Below the pieces are notes generated by a model that ran no database searches, was not told the DNA's origin, and saw nothing but the letters and a program-made list of their open reading frames with translations. A stretch of DNA of 64,000 nucleotides. Origin: Actinophytocola sp035634895 (lineage in GTDB: Bacteria; Actinomycetota; Actinomycetes; Mycobacteriales; Pseudonocardiaceae). Position 1 is the first letter of the stretch. The number at the start of each line of letters is the position of its first letter. Position numbers and translations under genes: made by a program. The stretch is from positions 1 through 64,000 of the forward strand of contig NZ_DASQCC010000230.1 in the NCBI RefSeq assembly GCF_035634895.1. The letters are read 5' to 3'. Below, in pieces: positions 62,539 to 64,000 of the stretch.

Positions 62539-63163
62539 GTTCCACATCCTGTTCGTCTGCACGGGCAACGTCTGCCGCTCGCCCTTCGCCGAACTGCTCA
62601 CCCGCCGACTGCTCGACGACCTGCTCCTCCCACCCGACGCCACGCGCATCACCGTGGGCAGCGCCGGTTGTCACGCACTGCGCGGCCACGGCGTCGACCC
62701 GCACACCGGCGCGGAGCTGGCCAGGTGGGACGTCCCCGGCCCGATCATCGCGACACACACCGCCCGCCAGGTCGAGACGGGCATGCTGGTCGGCGCCGAC
62801 CTCGTCCTCACCGCCGAACGCACCCACCGCGCACACGTGGCCAGAATGTACCCAAAGGGGTTACGCAGAACGTTCTGCCTGACGGAGTTCCACCGCCTGC
62901 TGTCGGTCGTCGACCCGCACGGGCCGGTGCCGGGCATGCACACCATGGTCGAGGCCGCCGCGGCCGCCCGAGGCGTGAGCCCCCCGGTCCCCACCGAAGC
63001 CGACGGGATCCCCGACCCCTACGGCCGATCCCCGCAGTTCCACCGCGGCTGCGCGAGGATGATCAGTGCACTGGTCACGGATATCCTGGCCGGGTTGCTC
63101 ACCTGCCGCCGCAGGGTGCAGCCGGGGTTCGCCCCACCCGGGGCCACCCGAAGGGGGAGCTGA
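62522..63163 (+). CDS. low-molecular-weight protein tyrosine phosphatase, copy 2
   Basis: A 213-residue phosphatase with an intact P-loop C13-T-G-N-V-C-R19-S and general acid Asp165-Pro166-Tyr167. It has about 60 extra C-terminal residues, Arg/Pro rich. GTG 62522 overlaps the LCP stop by 17 nt. In related loci the phosphatase removes phosphate from the BY-kinase tyrosines, here the likely partner encoded two genes upstream. Confidence 0.9.
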   Translation: MEVPGEFHILFVCTGNVCRSPFAELLTRRLLDDLLLPPDATRITVGSAGCHALRGHGVDPHTGAELARWDVPGPIIATHTARQVETGMLVGADLVLTAERTHRAHVARMYPKGLRRTFCLTEFHRLLSVVDPHGPVPGMHTMVEAAAAARGVSPPVPTEADGIPDPYGRSPQFHRGCARMISALVTDILAGLLTCRRRVQPGFAPPGATRRGS

Positions 63164-63216
63164 CGGGCGGGCCGGACCGCAGTGGCTCCGCATCCACTGG
63201 CGGGGCGGTCGAGCTT

Positions 63217-63351
63217 ATGGCCAACTCCGTGTCCGACCCTGGCATGACCGAGTTCGCCTGGATGTACCTGGGCGGTGCCGTCCCGGTCGGGCACAACGGG
63301 GAGATCCGGAAAAGGCGACGGCCTGGAGTGACACCGGCCGCGGAACCCTGA
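63217..63351 (+). CDS. possible 44-residue peptide gene
   Basis: An ATG frame encodes 44 residues: an N-terminal MANSVSDPGMTEFAWMYLGG, then AVPVGHNGE and a basic tail (IRKRRRPG). Start context is weak (GGGGCGG, no AGGAGG). I cannot say whether it is translated. It lies in the 240-nt gap between the phosphatase stop and the convergent TPR gene. Confidence 0.3.
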   Translation: MANSVSDPGMTEFAWMYLGGAVPVGHNGEIRKRRRPGVTPAAEP

Positions 63352-63403
63352 TGCCGCACCGAGTCCGTTCGCCTTCCGTGGCAGGGTCGCTCGTGCTCGG
63401 TGG

Positions 63404-64000
63404 TCAGACCCGGACCCGGTTGAGCCGCGCGCGCACCTCGTCCGCCTCCGGCACGCCCATCTCCGCGTACAGCGCCAGCGCGCGCTGCCAGTGTTCGTGC
63501 TCGCCGGTGGCCTCGCCCAGCCCTCGGTGAGCGCAAGCCTGGTCGCCGATGCAGTTGGTCTCGATCGCGATGTCCAGTGCGTCGCGGAAGAAGCCGGCCG
63601 CCTCGGTCGTTCTCCCGCGTGCGCGGGCCAGTGAACCCAGCGACGCCAGCACGCGCGACTCCACCCCACGATCGGCGCACTCCCGCGCGATCATCAGTGC
63701 CTCGGTCAGCTCGCGCGAGGCCTCGTCGTACCGGCCCAGCTCCCGGTGGACGTCGCCGAGATGCTTCAGCGCGACGCCCTCGTTGGTGCGCCCGCCGGTC
63801 TCGCGGGACACCGCCAACGCCTGCGCCAGCCGCGCCAGCGCCTCGTCGTACCGGCCCAGCGAGCGGAGCGCGCCGCCGAGGATGCCCAGCGCGTAGCCCT
63901 CGCTGGCCCGTGTGCCGGTCTCGGCGAACAACGCCAGTCCTTCCTCCACGGAGGACACCGCCGCCTCGTGCATTCCCCGCGCCGACAACACGTCACCGAG
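63404..64000 (-). CDS. TPR-repeat protein, 5' part outside window
   Basis: The frame runs open from the right edge to a stop at 63404, about 198 codons visible. At least four 40-residue TPR-like units are seen (EGYALGILGGALRSLGRYDEALARLAQAL, EGVALKHLGDVHRELGRYDEASRELTEAL, ESRVLASLGSLARARGRTTEAAGFFRDAL, QACAHRGLGEATGEHEHWQRALALY). This arrangement is typical of the C-terminus of AfsR/SARP-type or NB-ARC-TPR regulators, but the rest of the protein is needed to decide. Confidence 0.75.
   Translation of the reverse strand, partial: LGDVLSARGMHEAAVSSVEEGLALFAETGTRASEGYALGILGGALRSLGRYDEALARLAQALAVSRETGGRTNEGVALKHLGDVHRELGRYDEASRELTEALMIARECADRGVESRVLASLGSLARARGRTTEAAGFFRDALDIAIETNCIGDQACAHRGLGEATGEHEHWQRALALYAEMGVPEADEVRARLNRVRV

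Noticed and set aside
49462..63163. Secondary-metabolite (antibiotic) gene cluster
   Set aside because: No PKS, NRPS, terpene or RiPP enzymes; content is that of a cell-surface glycan locus.

Overview
The window is very GC-rich, with dense 4-nt gene overlaps, many GTG starts, LuxR-type LAL regulators, a WhiG/FliA-like sigma factor and an ANTAR protein. This points to a filamentous actinomycete chromosome (Pseudonocardiales- or Streptomycetales-like; the genus cannot be fixed from sequence alone). No tRNA, rRNA, CRISPR array, transposase or integrase was seen.

Region 1 (1-21.1 kb) is a catabolic island of unknown substrate. A long minus-strand operon (about 15.5 down to 2.9 kb) encodes two Gfo/Idh/MocA oxidoreductases, an FAH-family hydrolase, a complete Opp-type ABC importer, an IclR regulator, a D-aminoacylase, an ACMSD-type amidohydrolase and a D-threonine-aldolase-like PLP enzyme. 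An ArsR-type regulator and a secreted propeller protein follow. Divergently lie a class III PLP aminotransferase, a second secreted propeller protein and a GH36 alpha-galactosidase. Four related 15-bp palindromes of IclR/KdgR type (core TGAAACGGCGTTCCA) sit on promoter elements of these units, so the island looks like one regulon.

Region 2 (21.1-36.8 kb) holds housekeeping and redox genes: a coupled small ORF and FAD monooxygenase, a cysteine dioxygenase-rhodanese pair, a DUF2294 protein, a secreted PQQ-type sugar dehydrogenase, phosphoketolase-acetate kinase (xfp-ackA) and the cydA-cydB-cydDC oxidase operon. xfp and cydA share an upstream DosR-like palindrome. Next is a secreted lectin made of seven nearly identical 46-residue blades.

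Region 3 (36.8-49.2 kb) is regulatory. It has two paralogous LAL regulators, an ANTAR-sigma-hypothetical operon and an orphan receiver domain. Between the two LAL genes lies a phosphatase, epimerase and nucleotide-sugar dehydrogenase set that duplicates genes of region 4, with active-site substitutions in all three products.

Region 4 (49.4-63.2 kb) is a surface-glycan locus. An eight-gene minus-strand operon carries a 4,6-dehydratase, aminotransferase, acetyltransferase and phosphosugar transferase (the PglF/E/D/C logic for a bacillosamine-like primer), plus an epimerase, UDP-sugar dehydrogenase, double glycosyltransferase and flippase. Divergently lie a Wzz/BY-kinase, an LCP ligase and a low-molecular-weight tyrosine phosphatase. 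No Wzy polymerase is visible. The window ends inside a TPR-protein gene.
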